Notes: generated by a model from the sequence alone, not told the origin. 64,000 nt of DNA from JBBIQS01 sp037442205 (GCA_037442205.1 JBBIQS010000016.1:1-64000); one strand, 5' to 3'; counted from the stretch's first letter, positions 1 to 8,322 are shown. Numbers and translations are program-made.

Positions 1-12
1 CTCGGCCTCGCC

Positions 13-807
13 CTACGCCCAGGGCAAGCCGCGGCTGCGCGAGCAGATGCTGGGCGCCGCCGCCAGCGCTTCGCCCTCGGCGCCGCCGGCGGAAAGCGCC
101 TGGGCGCCCAGCGCGCGCGCGCATAGCGCCGAATCCAGCAGCAGGGCGCGCGAGGCGCTCTCGCCCGCGGCGCCCCAGGCCCGCGCCGCGCCGGCCCGAT
201 CTCCCAGCTCCTCGCCCAGCAGCCGCGCGAGCGAAACCGAGGCCCGGAAGGCAGCCCGGTAGCGCCCCAGCCCGCCGGTCTCGGCGGCCTCGATCTCCAG
301 GTTGCCGGCCGCCAGCGCGAAGTTGCGCTCCTTGACGCAGGTGCGGATCAGCTCGCGGCGCGCCCGGATATCCGAGGGATCCTCGGCCAGCGCCTTCTCC
401 AGGTGCTCGCGAGCCTGGGCGAGCTTTCCCAAGCGCCGGTAGAGCCGGGCCGCCCGGCGGCGCAGGCTCGGGCGGCGCGACGGCGAGGCCGCCTCCACCG
501 CCGATTCGAGGGCGGCCGCCAGCTCGGCCTCCTTGGCTGCCTTGCGGCCGAGCCGGACCAGCTCGCAGACGTAGGCGTCGTCGATGGGCAGGCCGGGAAT
601 CGCCCGCAATAGCTCGGCGAATGCGCGCGCGGGCGAGCCGTCGGCCAGCAGCTTCTCCGCCACTCGGCGGTGGAGGCTGAGCGCCACCTCGGGATCCGGG
701 ATGGCGGCCTCGATCTCCGAAAGCGCCTCGACCCGCACCGTCTCGTCGCGGTCGCTGAGGAGGCTGCCGCTTCCGCCGGAATTGATTGGGGGGCGCAGTT
801 TTTCCAT
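13..807 (-). CDS. TPR-containing protein of unknown role
   Basis: The product is 264 residues, almost entirely helical and rich in Ala, Leu, Arg and Glu. A clear tetratricopeptide motif lies at about residues 116-149 (RLYRRLGKLAQAREHLEKAL followed by the typical A-x-DP-x-D turn), and flanking helices suggest further degenerate repeats. TPR arrays mediate protein contacts; no catalytic motif is visible. The start beginning MEKLRPP was preferred because everything upstream in frame is compositionally random and antisense to the divergent glycosyltransferase. No strong Shine-Dalgarno sequence is seen. The last residues before the stop look non-helical and the stop lies only 13 bases from the window edge, so a frameshift truncating a longer TPR protein cannot be excluded. 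Confidence 0.7.
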   Translation of the reverse strand: MEKLRPPINSGGSGSLLSDRDETVRVEALSEIEAAIPDPEVALSLHRRVAEKLLADGSPARAFAELLRAIPGLPIDDAYVCELVRLGRKAAKEAELAAALESAVEAASPSRRPSLRRRAARLYRRLGKLAQAREHLEKALAEDPSDIRARRELIRTCVKERNFALAAGNLEIEAAETGGLGRYRAAFRASVSLARLLGEELGDRAGAARAWGAAGESASRALLLDSALCARALGAQALSAGGAEGEALAAAPSICSRSRGLPWA

Positions 808-901
808 CGGAGTCGCCAGTCTATCCCAGCCCTCCCCTCGCCCGCGATGGCCGCGGGGACCGCCTTGCGCGGCCCGGGGAGTCGGACCAGAGTCGAGCGC
901 C

Positions 902-1903
902 ATGCCCGCCGTCAGCGTCCTGTTGCCCGCCCGAAATGCCCAGGAATACCTGGAGGATGCCGTCTCCTCGGTGCTGGGGCAGAACTTCGCCGACTTCGAG
1001 CTGATCGCGGTGGACGACGGCTCCAGCGACGCCACCCCGGCCATCCTCGCGCGGCTGGCGCAGCAGGACAAAAGGGTGCAGGTGGTGCGCGGGCCGGGAA
1101 AGGGAATCGCCGCGGCGCTCAACGCCGGCCTGGCGCACTGCCGTGCTCCGCTGGTGGCGCGCATGGACGCCGACGACCTCGCCCTTCCCCAGCGGCTCCA
1201 GGCTCAGGTGGCGGCGCTCCAGGACGACCCGCGGCTGGCGGCGGTGGGCTCGCAGGTGGAGATCTTTCCCCGCGAGACCATGAGCGACGGGCTGCGCGGC
1301 TACGAGGCCTGGCTCAACTCGCTCACCGACCCCGAGACCATCGTCCGCGAGCGGCTGGTGGAGAGCCCGCTGGTCCACCCGGCGGCGACCCTCCGGCGCG
1401 AGGCGCTGGAGCAGGTCGGCGGCTGGCGGAGCGAGGGCTGGCCCGAGGACTACGCGCTGTGGCTGCAGCTGCTGGAGCGCGGGCACCGGCTGTCGAACGT
1501 GGCCGAGGTGCTGCTGCGCTGGCGAGATCGGCCGGATCGGCTCACGCGCACCCACGCCGACTACTCGCCGCGCAGCCACGTGCGACTCAAGGCCGCGCAC
1601 CTGGCGCGAACGGCGTTGAAGGGCGGCCGCTGCATCCTCTGGGGCGCGGGCAAGACCGGGCGAGCGTTCTCGCGGGCCCTGGCCGAGCTGGGAATCCGAA
1701 TCGAGCTCTTCATCGACATCGATCCCCGGAAGATCGGAAAGACGGTCCACGGGGCTCGGGTGATCTCGCCAGCGGAGCTGGGGCCGTTCGAGGGAGTGCC
1801 GCTGGTGGCCGCGGTGGGAGCCAAGGGCGCGCGGCAGCTGATCCGCGAGGCGCTCTGGGCCAAGGGCTGGCTCGAGGTGGACCAGTTCACCGTCGCCGGC
1901 TGA
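902..1903 (+). CDS. Family 2 glycosyltransferase with C-terminal Rossmann-like domain
   Basis: A 333-residue GT-A fold glycosyltransferase, expected to move a sugar from a nucleotide-sugar donor onto an acceptor at the cytoplasmic face of the membrane. The N-terminus begins directly with the family strand MPAVSVLLPARNA; VDDGSSD (about 38-44) and the metal-binding MDADD (88-92) follow, and WPEDYALW supplies the usual acidic catalytic segment. Residues from about 237 form a second domain starting ILWGAGKTGRAF, a glycine-rich nucleotide-binding turn like those in PglD-type sugar-modifying proteins; this fusion occurs in some polysaccharide glycosyltransferases. No membrane segment is visible. 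Substrate unknown. Divergent from the TPR gene, with a 94-base gap showing no clear promoter. Confidence 0.85.
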   Translation: MPAVSVLLPARNAQEYLEDAVSSVLGQNFADFELIAVDDGSSDATPAILARLAQQDKRVQVVRGPGKGIAAALNAGLAHCRAPLVARMDADDLALPQRLQAQVAALQDDPRLAAVGSQVEIFPRETMSDGLRGYEAWLNSLTDPETIVRERLVESPLVHPAATLRREALEQVGGWRSEGWPEDYALWLQLLERGHRLSNVAEVLLRWRDRPDRLTRTHADYSPRSHVRLKAAHLARTALKGGRCILWGAGKTGRAFSRALAELGIRIELFIDIDPRKIGKTVHGARVISPAELGPFEGVPLVAAVGAKGARQLIREALWAKGWLEVDQFTVAG

Positions 1904-2065
1904 GGCTCAGCGCGACTCGGGCTGGCCTCCGGACAGCGCGACTGCGGAGTCCGGGACTCGGCTTTCAGGACCGGCCATGAACCCGCCGGGCCGAGCGATT
2001 GGGACAGGGCGCTCGCGCCGGTCGGCAGCGGATCCAGTCCGCTCTGCCTAGAGCGCCCCTCCTCC

Positions 2066-2095
2066 TTGACCGGGATCTTCTTTGAAGCCTAATAG
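2066..2095 (+). promoter_or_regulatory. Putative sigma-70-type promoter of the Cys-rich lipoprotein gene
   Basis: TTGACC (2066-2071) and TAATAG (2090-2095) are separated by 18 bases, which fits a housekeeping promoter and predicts a leader of about 70 bases. An inverted repeat AGCGGA-TCCAG-TCCGCT (2027-2043) lies just upstream and could end transcription of the glycosyltransferase gene or be an operator. Motif reading only. Confidence 0.45.
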
Positions 2096-2172
2096 TTGGT
2101 CCTGGGACGATGTCCATTCATGGTTGGCATCGATCCGTCTTGTCCGCGTTTCTAGAAGAGGAAGGCAATCTC

Positions 2173-3024
2173 ATGTCCTTTGTTTCGAAGGTGTCGATGG
2201 CAGTCTGTCTCGCTATGGCTCTCTGGGGATGCGGCTCGGGGAAGACCCCCGGGACGGCCGATGCCGGAACGAAGTCTGATGCCGGGTCCCAGGCAGATGC
2301 CGGATCCTGTCCGACTGCTCAGTCGTGCGGAACCATCTGTTGTTCCACCGGGCAGGTCTGCGGCAGCAATGGCCAGTGTGAGACCCCGACGACCTGTCCA
2401 GCCGACAAGGTTTGTGGCACCGAGTGCTGCACGACTGCCCAGACCTGCTCCGCCGGAACCTGCGTCGTCAACACCACCGGCGCCTGCGATCCCATCCAAC
2501 TGACCGGCTGCACCGCTCCCGATGCCTGCTACTGGAGCTCCAAGACCGGCGAGGCCTGCAAGCCCGCTGGCTCCGCGGCCCTCGGCGATGCCTGCTCCGC
2601 CACGACCGACTGCGCCCCCGGCGCAATCTGCATGAGCGACGGCGCCGGCGGCGGCATCTGCATTGCCCTGTGCGACCCGAACGGCACCGGCATCTGCACG
2701 GCGACGGAGATCTGTCAGGCCTACAAGGGCCGCGGCTACTGCCGGACGCCTCCCGCCTGCAACCCGTTCGCCCAGACCGGCTGCACCGGCGCCGACGCCT
2801 GCTACTGGGACGACGCCGCCTTTGACTATGCGTGCGGGCCAGCCGGGACCACCATTCCCGGGGCCCCGTGCACCGTGGACTCGGACTGCACCCCGGGGAA
2901 TGGCTGCTACGGCGCCACTGCCGGCGCCTGCGTGGCGTACTGCGACCCGGCGGCGGCAACCAGCACCTGCCCCGCCGGCATCACCTGCCAGGACTTCGGT
3001 GACGGAACGGGCGCCTGCTACTAG
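2173..3024 (+). CDS. Cys-rich secreted lipoprotein with DAG linker
   Basis: A 283-residue lipoprotein. The first 20 residues form a type II signal ending ALWGC, so lipidation at Cys20 is predicted, followed by a low-complexity linker with repeated ADAG units typical of Myxococcota surface lipoproteins. The rest carries many cysteines: two small CGTICC/CGTECC modules, then two longer repeats each containing QxTGCTxxDACYW, about 85 residues apart. Such modules are probably disulfide-bonded and extracellular. No enzyme motif is seen. The ATG at 2173 was chosen because GAGGAAGG lies about eight bases upstream and the signal peptide starts there. Its own promoter and a strong terminator make it monocistronic. 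Confidence 0.85.
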   Translation: MSFVSKVSMAVCLAMALWGCGSGKTPGTADAGTKSDAGSQADAGSCPTAQSCGTICCSTGQVCGSNGQCETPTTCPADKVCGTECCTTAQTCSAGTCVVNTTGACDPIQLTGCTAPDACYWSSKTGEACKPAGSAALGDACSATTDCAPGAICMSDGAGGGICIALCDPNGTGICTATEICQAYKGRGYCRTPPACNPFAQTGCTGADACYWDDAAFDYACGPAGTTIPGAPCTVDSDCTPGNGCYGATAGACVAYCDPAAATSTCPAGITCQDFGDGTGACY

Positions 3025-3050
3025 TCGCGTAGTGCCGTCTTGAAATCACG

Positions 3051-3086
3051 CCGTCCCGCCGCGAAAGTGGCGGGACGGCTTTTTTT
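3051..3086 (+). terminator. Rho-independent terminator
   Basis: A perfect 10-bp stem, CCGTCCCGCC (3051-3060) with GGCGGGACGG (3069-3078), encloses an eight-base loop and is followed by seven T residues (3080-3086). It lies 27 bases after the stop of the Cys-rich lipoprotein gene, in the correct orientation. Confidence 0.92.
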
Positions 3087-3141
3087 GCGGCTTGTTGGCT
3101 GGTGTGCCATCGCCGGCAGCGGCACCGCCGCCGGCTGAAAG

Positions 3142-4062
3142 TCAGAGCGACTCGAGCCTGGCGCCGGCGAGCCTCAGAGCGTGGGCCAGATCCTCCGGGA
3201 TCGGCGCCAGCAGCGACAGCAGCGCGCCGGTGGCCGGGTGCGGCAGCTCCAGCGCGCGGGCATGCAGCAGCACCCGCTCCGCGACCGCCAGTCCCTCAGC
3301 ACCCTGAGCCTGCCGCGGGCCTCCGTAGAGCGAATCGCCGAGAATCGGCGCGCCGAGCGCCGACAGGTGCGAGCGCAGCTGGTGGGTTCGCCCGGTCTCC
3401 GGGAGCAGCTCTACCGCCCGCAGCGCTCCCGACTGACCGACCACGCGGTAGCGCGTGACCGCGGGAACCCCTTGTCCGGCGCGGGCGACAAAGCGCCCCT
3501 TGCGCTTGGGATCCGGCGACAGCGGCAAATCGATCTGCCCTTCGCCGGAGAGCTCGCCCACGGCGACGGCGAGATAGCGCTTGCGGGCGGTGCCTTCCCG
3601 GAACGCCTCGCCCAGCGCGCTGGTGGCCGCCTTGCTCTTGGCGAAGACGGTGATCCCGGTGGTCTCGAGATCGAGCCGATGCACCAGGCCCACCGGGCGG
3701 CCGACGTGCTCGCCGACCATCGACAGCAAAGTCCCCTTGTCGCTGGCCAGCGTCGGCTGCGCCGGGACGCCGGCCGGCTTGTCGACCGCGATCAAATGGG
3801 CGTCTTCGAAGAGGATGCGCTCGGGCGTCAGGGCGCGCTCCTCCGGGGAAGTGCGGCCTGCCTCCTCCAGGACCACGACCACGGTCTGGCCATCGGAGAC
3901 CGGGCGGGAGTTGGCCTTGACGCGCTTGCCGTCGAGCCAGACGCCGCCGCGGTCGAGGGCACGGCGGGCCTCGCCGCGGGGGATGCCGCCGGCGCGGGCG
4001 ATGAACTTGTCCAGACGCTCGCCATCGTCAGCCGGCGAGGTACGCAGCGTGAGCTTCTTCAA
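3142..4062 (-). CDS. RluA-family RNA pseudouridine synthase
   Basis: A 306-residue enzyme that should isomerise uridine to pseudouridine in 23S rRNA or tRNA. An N-terminal S4-like RNA-binding region (residues 1-65, with RLDKFIA) precedes the catalytic domain. The domain shows DKPAG (94-98), the catalytic motif HRLD (128-131, Asp131 nucleophile) followed by LETTG instead of the commoner RxTSG, and the conserved GRTHQLRSH plus GAPILGDSLYG near the C-terminus. The order S4 then catalytic domain matches RluC/RluD-type proteins; the exact target uridine cannot be read from sequence. The gene faces the upstream terminator convergently and lies 77 bases downstream of the FmdB-like gene on the same strand. 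Confidence 0.92.
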   Translation of the reverse strand: MKKLTLRTSPADDGERLDKFIARAGGIPRGEARRALDRGGVWLDGKRVKANSRPVSDGQTVVVVLEEAGRTSPEERALTPERILFEDAHLIAVDKPAGVPAQPTLASDKGTLLSMVGEHVGRPVGLVHRLDLETTGITVFAKSKAATSALGEAFREGTARKRYLAVAVGELSGEGQIDLPLSPDPKRKGRFVARAGQGVPAVTRYRVVGQSGALRAVELLPETGRTHQLRSHLSALGAPILGDSLYGGPRQAQGAEGLAVAERVLLHARALELPHPATGALLSLLAPIPEDLAHALRLAGARLESL

Positions 4063-4139
4063 CCGGCGCTCTCCTTTCCCGAGGCGAGCTTGAGCGATGC
4101 CCCAGGAAGGGAGCGACCCGGACGAGGCAGGACCGAGAC

Positions 4140-4421
4140 TCAGGCCGCCGCAGTGTCCTTCTTGGACGGGGTGCTGCTGCTCGAGGAAGAGCTGGAGGTC
4201 GAGCTGGAGCTGGAGGACGAATCCGAGGTGGAGGAGGAGGACTTGGAGGAGCTGTAGAGGTCCTTGTACCAGCCGCCGCCCTTGAGGGCGAAGCTGGTGT
4301 TGCTCATCAGCTTCTTCACCGGCTTGCCGCAGGTCTCACAGCGCTTGAGGGGCGCCTCGGTGATGCGCTGCATGACCTCGAAAGGTCCGCACTTTTCGCA
4401 CTCGTACTCGTAAATCGGCAT
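4140..4421 (-). CDS. FmdB-type zinc ribbon protein with serine-rich tail
   Basis: A 93-residue protein starting MPIYEYECEKCG, the hallmark of the FmdB/CxxC_CXXC_SSSS family. Cys8 and Cys11 pair with a second CETCG (about 28-32) to form a zinc ribbon; FALKGGGWYKDLY is the typical family segment after it. From about residue 58 the protein becomes a serine homopolymer interrupted by Thr, Asp and Lys, longer than in most relatives and probably disordered. FmdB was once linked to formamidase regulation but the family function is not established. Transcribed divergently from the M3-like gene. Confidence 0.9.
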   Translation of the reverse strand: MPIYEYECEKCGPFEVMQRITEAPLKRCETCGKPVKKLMSNTSFALKGGGWYKDLYSSSKSSSSTSDSSSSSSSTSSSSSSSSTPSKKDTAAA

Positions 4422-4547
4422 GGCGCTTCAACCTCTGATTTCGACCCGCCCTGGGGCGGCGATCCGCTCTTCCTTCAAGAGCCGCGGCGCAACGACTTCG
4501 GTTCGCCGCCGGCGAATGATCGGTAATCACCGGAAAGCGGGTGTCAA

Positions 4548-4562
4548 TATAATGGGCCCATG
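4548..4562 (+). promoter_or_regulatory. Putative -10 box for a leaderless transcript
   Basis: A perfect TATAAT (4548-4553) ends seven bases before the ATG at 4560. With normal spacing, transcription would begin at or next to the A of the start codon, giving a leaderless mRNA; no Shine-Dalgarno sequence precedes the ATG. No convincing -35 element is seen at 16-18 bases upstream. Confidence 0.4.
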
Positions 4563-6059
4563 GACTTGTCCACCCTGCGCCGTCGCGGCGAGGCGGCGCA
4601 GCGCGAGCTGGCCGAGGCCAGCCTCCTGCTGGGCAGCGGCCGCCTCAAATCCTGGGACCTCTCGGCGTTTTACGCCCGCTACTCCGATCTGGGATCGAGC
4701 GAGGCCTATGCCTTGGCCCAGGAGGGCCTGGAGCGCGCCAACGAAGCGCCCGACAAGGAGCGCTGGCGCCGGCTGACCTTCCTCGCCTACCAGTTTCAGG
4801 AGGGCCGAGCGACCGCTCGCCCGCTGGAAGCTCGGCTGTCGTTCGAGGCGACGCACGAGGTCCGCTTCGAAGGCGAGTCGATCCCGTGGCACGAGCTTTC
4901 AACCCGCCTCGCCCACGAGCCCATCCGCGAGCGGCGCTTCCGGCTGGCGCGCGCCGAGGATCTGGCGCTGCCCGCCCTCGACAAGGAGCTGTCCCATCGC
5001 GTGGGCGCTTGCCAGGAGCTCGCCAACCGGCTGGGCTTTCCCTCGTACGAAGCGCTGTGGGCCAAGACCAGCGGGATCGATCTCGAAGGACTGGCCGCGC
5101 AGGCGCAGTCGGTGCTGGCGCGCACCGAGGACGCCTACCGGGACCTGATGGGCTTCGGGCTGCGGCGAATCGTCGGGCCGATCGGGCTCAAGCCGCGCGG
5201 CGAGGCGGCGCGCCACGACCTCGTGCGCTTCCAGCGCCTGCAGCCGCTCGACGACCTCTTCCCCCGCCGCCGGTTGTTGCCTACCGCTCAGCAATTCCTC
5301 GAGCAGGTGGGCCTCTCTCCCGACGCCCAGGGGAAGATCGAGCTCGAGTTGCAGGAGCGAGCCGGGTACCGGGCGCTGCCGACGGCGGCCGCGCTGGAAG
5401 TGCCGTTCCAGGTGAGGGCCTTCGTGCCCAGGCTGGGCGGGGCCGGCGAGCTGTTCGCGCTGCTGTCCGTCCTCGGCCGCGCCCAGCGGCTGGCCCATCT
5501 GCACCCCGACGCGCCCTTCGAAGAGAAGCGCCTCGCGGACCCATCTCTAGGCGAGGGCTTCGGGCTGGCCTTCGCGCTGCTGCTCGCCGACTCCAAGTTC
5601 CTCGAGCGCGGTCTCGACGCCGATCCGCGCATCGCCATGGAGGCCGCGCGGCTGGTCGCGCTCTCGTCGCTGATCGATCTGCGCCGCGGCTGCGCCTCGC
5701 TCCTCTTCGAGCGCACCCTCTACCGCGAGGGCCCGACCGAAGGCCTTGAGGGGCTCTCCCGCGAGCTGATGCAGAAGGCGCTGCTGGTGGAGTGGCCCGT
5801 CGAGCGCTGGCTCTTCGACGTCGAGCCCGGCTTCGCCAGCGCCATCCACCTGCGCGGCCAGGCGCTCGCGGCCTCGCTCCATTTCGCCCTGCTGGAGGCG
5901 GCCAACGAGGACTACTGGCGCAACCCGCGCACCGGATCGCTGCTGCGGAAGTGGTGGGCGCTCTCGGGCGACGACGCCCCGGCGCTCTCCAAGCACCTGG
6001 GCAGCGAGCTCTCGCTCGAGCGAGCGGCCGATCGGTTGGTCGCCATCGCTGCGCGCTGA
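4560..6059 (+). CDS. M3-peptidase-like protein lacking HExxH (probable pseudoenzyme)
   Basis: A 499-residue, mostly helical cytoplasmic protein. Its plan resembles M3 oligopeptidases: ANRLGFPSYEALW (about 155-167) matches the family helix before the catalytic region, KIELELQERAGYRALPT resembles the segment preceding the active site, and a later LGEGFGLAFALLL resembles the helix that normally gives the third zinc ligand. Where the family has HExGHALH, this protein reads LGRAQRLAHLH, so the paired zinc-binding histidines and catalytic Glu are absent. I infer a non-hydrolytic M3-like fold; homology is judged by pattern only. The start ATG was chosen for its fit to the -10 box. Convergent with the next gene across a shared terminator. 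Confidence 0.65.
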   Translation: MDLSTLRRRGEAAQRELAEASLLLGSGRLKSWDLSAFYARYSDLGSSEAYALAQEGLERANEAPDKERWRRLTFLAYQFQEGRATARPLEARLSFEATHEVRFEGESIPWHELSTRLAHEPIRERRFRLARAEDLALPALDKELSHRVGACQELANRLGFPSYEALWAKTSGIDLEGLAAQAQSVLARTEDAYRDLMGFGLRRIVGPIGLKPRGEAARHDLVRFQRLQPLDDLFPRRRLLPTAQQFLEQVGLSPDAQGKIELELQERAGYRALPTAAALEVPFQVRAFVPRLGGAGELFALLSVLGRAQRLAHLHPDAPFEEKRLADPSLGEGFGLAFALLLADSKFLERGLDADPRIAMEAARLVALSSLIDLRRGCASLLFERTLYREGPTEGLEGLSRELMQKALLVEWPVERWLFDVEPGFASAIHLRGQALAASLHFALLEAANEDYWRNPRTGSLLRKWWALSGDDAPALSKHLGSELSLERAADRLVAIAAR

Positions 6060-6160
6060 CTTCGGCGTGGCCCCTCGACTCCTGCCGCGCCTGCCGCGCT
6101 GGCCAGCCTCTGCTCGGGTTGACCGGTTCGGGACCTGCTCCAGCGGAATCCCGCAAAGAG

Positions 6161-6193
6161 AAGAGGCCCGACCCGAGAGGATCGAGGCCCCTT
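6161..6193. terminator. Bidirectional terminator-like hairpin between convergent genes
   Basis: AAGAGGCCCGACCC (6161-6174) can pair with GGATCGAGGCCCCTT (6179-6193) around a GAGA loop, with small imperfections. On the minus strand it begins about 22 bases after the stop of the small protein gene and is followed by CTCTTT; it also lies about 100 bases after the M3-like gene, so it may serve both. Confidence 0.55.
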
Positions 6194-6214
6194 CGAAATC
6201 CTGAATCAGATCCG

Positions 6215-6532
6215 TTAGTGCTTCTTGCGCAGGGCGCGGACGATCTTGTCCTTGGCGCGAGAGGGCTGCGGGGCGACGCGCTGGGCCATCTGCTTCTGAT
6301 GCTGGCGATAGGCGCGCAGCAGCTCCATCTCCATGAGCAGCAGCTCGTCCTGCAGCTCGGGGTTGCCCTCGCCGTGGCGGGCCAGGGGAGCCTTCTCGGC
6401 GACCTTCGAGCCGTAGCGCATCCGGAGGACCTTCTCCTCCTCGGAGGCCAGGGTGCGCGCCTTGCCGATGGCCCGGGTGACATCCTTGGCCTCGACGGCA
6501 TCGCGAACGGTGGTGCTGGACTTGCGCTGCAT
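6215..6532 (-). CDS. Small charged protein with a sigma-region-4-like motif
   Basis: A 105-residue basic helical protein of unknown function. Residues about 27-40 read ARTLASEEEKVLRMRYG, resembling the first helix of sigma-70 region 4 (REEKVLRMRFG), but no helix-turn-helix recognition helix follows, so it is not a sigma factor. The second half is a Glu/Leu-rich helix (DELLLMEMELLRAYR) with a Lys/Arg-rich C-terminal tail that could bind nucleic acid or ribosomes. The ATG at 6532 is preceded by AGAGGGG about seven bases upstream, which decides the start over an earlier in-frame codon. Monocistronic, with a plausible promoter in its upstream gap. Confidence 0.7.
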   Translation of the reverse strand: MQRKSSTTVRDAVEAKDVTRAIGKARTLASEEEKVLRMRYGSKVAEKAPLARHGEGNPELQDELLLMEMELLRAYRQHQKQMAQRVAPQPSRAKDKIVRALRKKH

Positions 6533-6623
6533 TCGTACCCCTCTGCGCTGTAGGGTCAACGGCTCTAACGATCGCCTGGTCGGTCCTGCTCCGTGGGAGC
6601 GAGGCGTCGCTCCAACACTTGCA

Positions 6624-6651
6624 ATTCTACGGAGGGACCTCGACCCCGCAA
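6624..6651 (-). promoter_or_regulatory. Weak promoter candidate for the small charged protein gene
   Basis: On the minus strand TTGCGG (6651-6646) and TAGAAT (6629-6624) are 16 bases apart and point toward the gene starting at 6532. A perfect 7-bp inverted repeat, GGAGCGA-GGCG-TCGCTCC (6596-6613), lies in the predicted leader. Both are motif readings only. Confidence 0.3.
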
Positions 6652-6735
6652 GTTTTCGGCCGGTGTTTTGGACAATTTCCAGCGTTTACGGCACGTTAAC
6701 GCGCCGCACAAGACGCTGATCGCCCGCCTTTTCGG

Positions 6736-7755
6736 CTACTCTTCGCCCGATTCAGGCTCATCCTGGGCGCCCGCAGTGCTTCCGGGCGTGCCGGCGTCGC
6801 TCCGCTGGACGCCGAAGCGATCGACCGCGGCGGCGATGCCGTCCGGCCGGTCCTCGTCGGGCAGGTAGTCCTTGGGCACCGCCAGGGCGAGCTTGTCCTT
6901 CTCCACCACCGTCAGCTCGGTCTGGACCGAAAGCGTCAGCGACGACTCGCCCTGGATCTCTTTGGGGCCGGTGACCACCGCGGTCAGCGTCGACTTGAGC
7001 GGCACCCCGGTCTCGGAGTCGATCCAGATCCGCCCCTCGACCGACTTCGGCAGGCGCAGCGTGGCGAAGTCCAGCCGGCGCTTGGTGTCGGGGTCGGGAC
7101 CGGCGCTGGGGAACTGGGGCGCGGGCAGATCGCGGTTCTCGTCGAGGCCGGCGTGGGCGGCGTCGGCCAGCTTGAAGATGAAGCGCCGGGCGACGCGGCC
7201 GCGCACGTGCTCCTCGCCGTCGGGCGAGAGCGCCAGGCGGTGGCCGAGGATGGCGTCGGCGCTGCGCAGGGCCTGGAAGGCGTCCTCGCGCAGCTTGTCG
7301 GTCTGGCCGCGGTCGCGCTTGCGCTCGCGGTACTTGTGGTAGCGGCTCTTGGCGAAGGTCTGGCCGGCGGTGCGCAGCAGCTCCAGCCCGTGGTCGCGGT
7401 CGTTCTCGGTGTAGAGGTGGAACTCCTGGGCGCTCAGCTGCTCCAGCTTGCGCTTCTCGGAGAGCGACACCTTCTGGCCCAGCCAGCTCCAGTCGAAGGA
7501 GGCAGTGGCGGTGAACTTGTGAGGGCCGATCCGCTCCACCGCCTCGTGGGCCGACATGCCCAGGACACGGCGAGTGAGGGCCGGATCGGAGGCGAGCATG
7601 TTGAGGTCGATCGGCTCGGCGGCGGCCAGCACCGCCTTGGGCGGCTCCTCGGGCGAGAAGATCCGCTTCTTGGCGGCCTTATCGACCGGATCCGGGCAGC
7701 CGAGCAGCGGCAGGGCGGCTGCCAGGCTGGCAATCACGAGAGCTGGACGCGACAT
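6736..7755 (-). CDS. Lipoprotein of unknown function
   Basis: A 339-residue lipoprotein: the signal peptide ends LPLLGC, giving lipidation at Cys20, followed by a charged linker. The mature part contains a helical Lys/Arg-rich stretch (around residues 145-190), then a region with KSVEGRIWIDSETGVPLKST, reminiscent of beta-strand-rich LolA/LppX-like lipid-carrier folds where a fitted slope and its derivative strands recur; this resemblance is weak and I do not assign that role. The C-terminal 30 residues are acidic, Gly/Ser-rich and probably disordered. The start was set at the signal peptide Met. Divergent from the next lipoprotein gene. Confidence 0.75.
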   Translation of the reverse strand: MSRPALVIASLAAALPLLGCPDPVDKAAKKRIFSPEEPPKAVLAAAEPIDLNMLASDPALTRRVLGMSAHEAVERIGPHKFTATASFDWSWLGQKVSLSEKRKLEQLSAQEFHLYTENDRDHGLELLRTAGQTFAKSRYHKYRERKRDRGQTDKLREDAFQALRSADAILGHRLALSPDGEEHVRGRVARRFIFKLADAAHAGLDENRDLPAPQFPSAGPDPDTKRRLDFATLRLPKSVEGRIWIDSETGVPLKSTLTAVVTGPKEIQGESSLTLSVQTELTVVEKDKLALAVPKDYLPDEDRPDGIAAAVDRFGVQRSDAGTPGSTAGAQDEPESGEE

Positions 7756-7911
7756 TCTTCGGGACCTCGTCCGCCGTCTTCCAGGGCGGCGAAAGCCGGC
7801 ATTCAACGGCCGAACCTGCAATCAGGTCAACCGCTTCCGCCCGGGGCACTTCCTCGGCCAGCCCCCTGGAGAGACAATCAGCCGAGCCTCTTGCTGGGTC
7901 GGGGAAAATCC

Positions 7912-8259
7912 ATGCGCCTGGTTGTCCCGTTGCTCTTTGCTCTCGGCTGTTCCAGCTCGAGCTCGGAGAGTTCCTGCGCTGACGCCCAGGCCAACGGAGC
8001 CTGCTGGTCAGACTGGGAATGCGTGGTGGCGACCTGCGCCTCGGCCGCGCCCTGCTGCTCTCCCGGCCAGGCCTACTCCAGGCTCGAGCTCGCCAGGTAC
8101 ACCTGCCTGGTCGAGACCGGGCGCGCGCCGCCCGAGAGCTGCGGGCGCTCGCCCTTCGACTGCTTCTGCCCCACCCGGTTCTCCGAGAGGTTGGTCGCCA
8201 AGTGTGTGAGCGGGCATTGCGAGGCGGTGGCGGAGGCTCTCGACGGCGGGACGCCCTGA
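7912..8259 (+). CDS. Small Cys-rich lipoprotein
   Basis: A 115-residue predicted lipoprotein with a very short signal (MRLVVPLLFALGC, lipidation at Cys13) and a serine run right after. The mature chain contains about a dozen cysteines including the pair in APCCS, in the style of the other disulfide-rich surface lipoproteins in this window. No family is recognised. The stop is followed at 63-97 bases by a palindrome that could end its transcript and that also overlaps the presumed dnaX promoter. Confidence 0.75.
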   Translation: MRLVVPLLFALGCSSSSSESSCADAQANGACWSDWECVVATCASAAPCCSPGQAYSRLELARYTCLVETGRAPPESCGRSPFDCFCPTRFSERLVAKCVSGHCEAVAEALDGGTP

Positions 8260-8322
8260 GCCCGGCCGTCACACCGCGCCCTTCCTTCCTCTGCACGGGC
8301 GCCGCTCCCCTTCCCTCGCCCG

